From assembly GCA_003488965.1 (NCBI GenBank), contig DNJW01000081.1, positions 658-6,276 of the forward strand: a DNA stretch of 5,619 bases, given 5' to 3'. Made by a program: the position numbers and the translations under genes. The notes under the pieces were generated by a model. That model saw only the letters and a program-made list of their open reading frames with translations, searched no databases and had not been told where the DNA came from. The stretch is from Lachnospiraceae bacterium (GTDB taxonomy: Bacteria > Bacillota > Clostridia > Lachnospirales > Lachnospiraceae). Below are positions 5,599 through 5,619 of the stretch, one piece after another; positions within the stretch are counted from its first letter, which is position 1; every line of letters starts with the position of its first letter.

Positions 5599-5619
5599 CT
5601 GTAAATAATTAATTTACAG
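5599..5619. promoter_or_regulatory. Palindrome upstream of the permease gene, possible operator
   Basis: CTGTAAAT (5599-5606) and ATTTACAG (5612-5619) are a perfect 8-bp inverted repeat with a 5-base AT spacer, ending exactly at the window edge, so the arms may extend further. There is no T-run, which argues against a terminator. It lies 26-46 bases upstream of the permease ATG and stop codons close all frames around it, so it is intergenic. A repressor site is a reasonable guess; the regulator is unknown. Confidence 0.4.

Noticed and set aside
1..5619. CRISPR array, tRNA or rRNA
   Set aside because: No regularly spaced direct repeats and no tRNA- or rRNA-like segments were seen on either strand.

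Overview
The window looks like a stretch of chromosome from a gut-type Clostridia, probably Lachnospiraceae. That is inferred from the moderate AT-rich composition, strong AAGGAGG-type ribosome binding sites, a GH94 phosphorylase paired with an AraC regulator, a Tn916/phage-like integrase remnant of the type common in that family, and an ABC-2 permease with a large extracytoplasmic loop. No genus can be named from the sequence alone.

Layout, left to right. Positions 1-2093 (minus strand, running off the left edge) hold the N-terminal ~697 residues of a glycoside hydrolase family 94 disaccharide/oligosaccharide phosphorylase. Positions 2094-2245 are a divergent intergenic region with a promoter and an inverted operator-like dyad. 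Positions 2246-2983 (plus) encode an AraC-family regulator that probably controls the phosphorylase and itself. Positions 2984-3335 form a compact regulatory block: a well-formed promoter, a structured 5' leader, a 28-residue single-membrane-span peptide resembling holin-like type I toxins, a bidirectional terminator, and a convergent extended -10 promoter that could drive an antisense antitoxin RNA. A hairpin that covers the Shine-Dalgarno sequence of the next gene follows.

Positions 3336-4322 are a tyrosine recombinase (integrase) pseudogene with a +1 frameshift, a compensating -1 frameshift, and loss of everything just after the nucleophile tyrosine. At about 4322 it is joined in antisense to the first ten codons of a minus-strand gene (4323-4352), which lies nine bases downstream of an intact ABC-2-type permease gene (4362-5573, minus). 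A short palindrome sits at the extreme right edge, upstream of the permease.

In functional terms there are three units: a sugar-phosphorolysis gene with its own divergent regulator; a mobile-element remnant comprising a probable type I toxin-antitoxin module and a dead integrase; and an ABC export operon whose downstream gene has been cut off at the remnant's edge. The toxin-antitoxin block, the exact integrase/ABC-operon junction and the altered phosphate-site residue in the phosphorylase are the points most worth a second look. I did not see strong evidence for an entirely new system.
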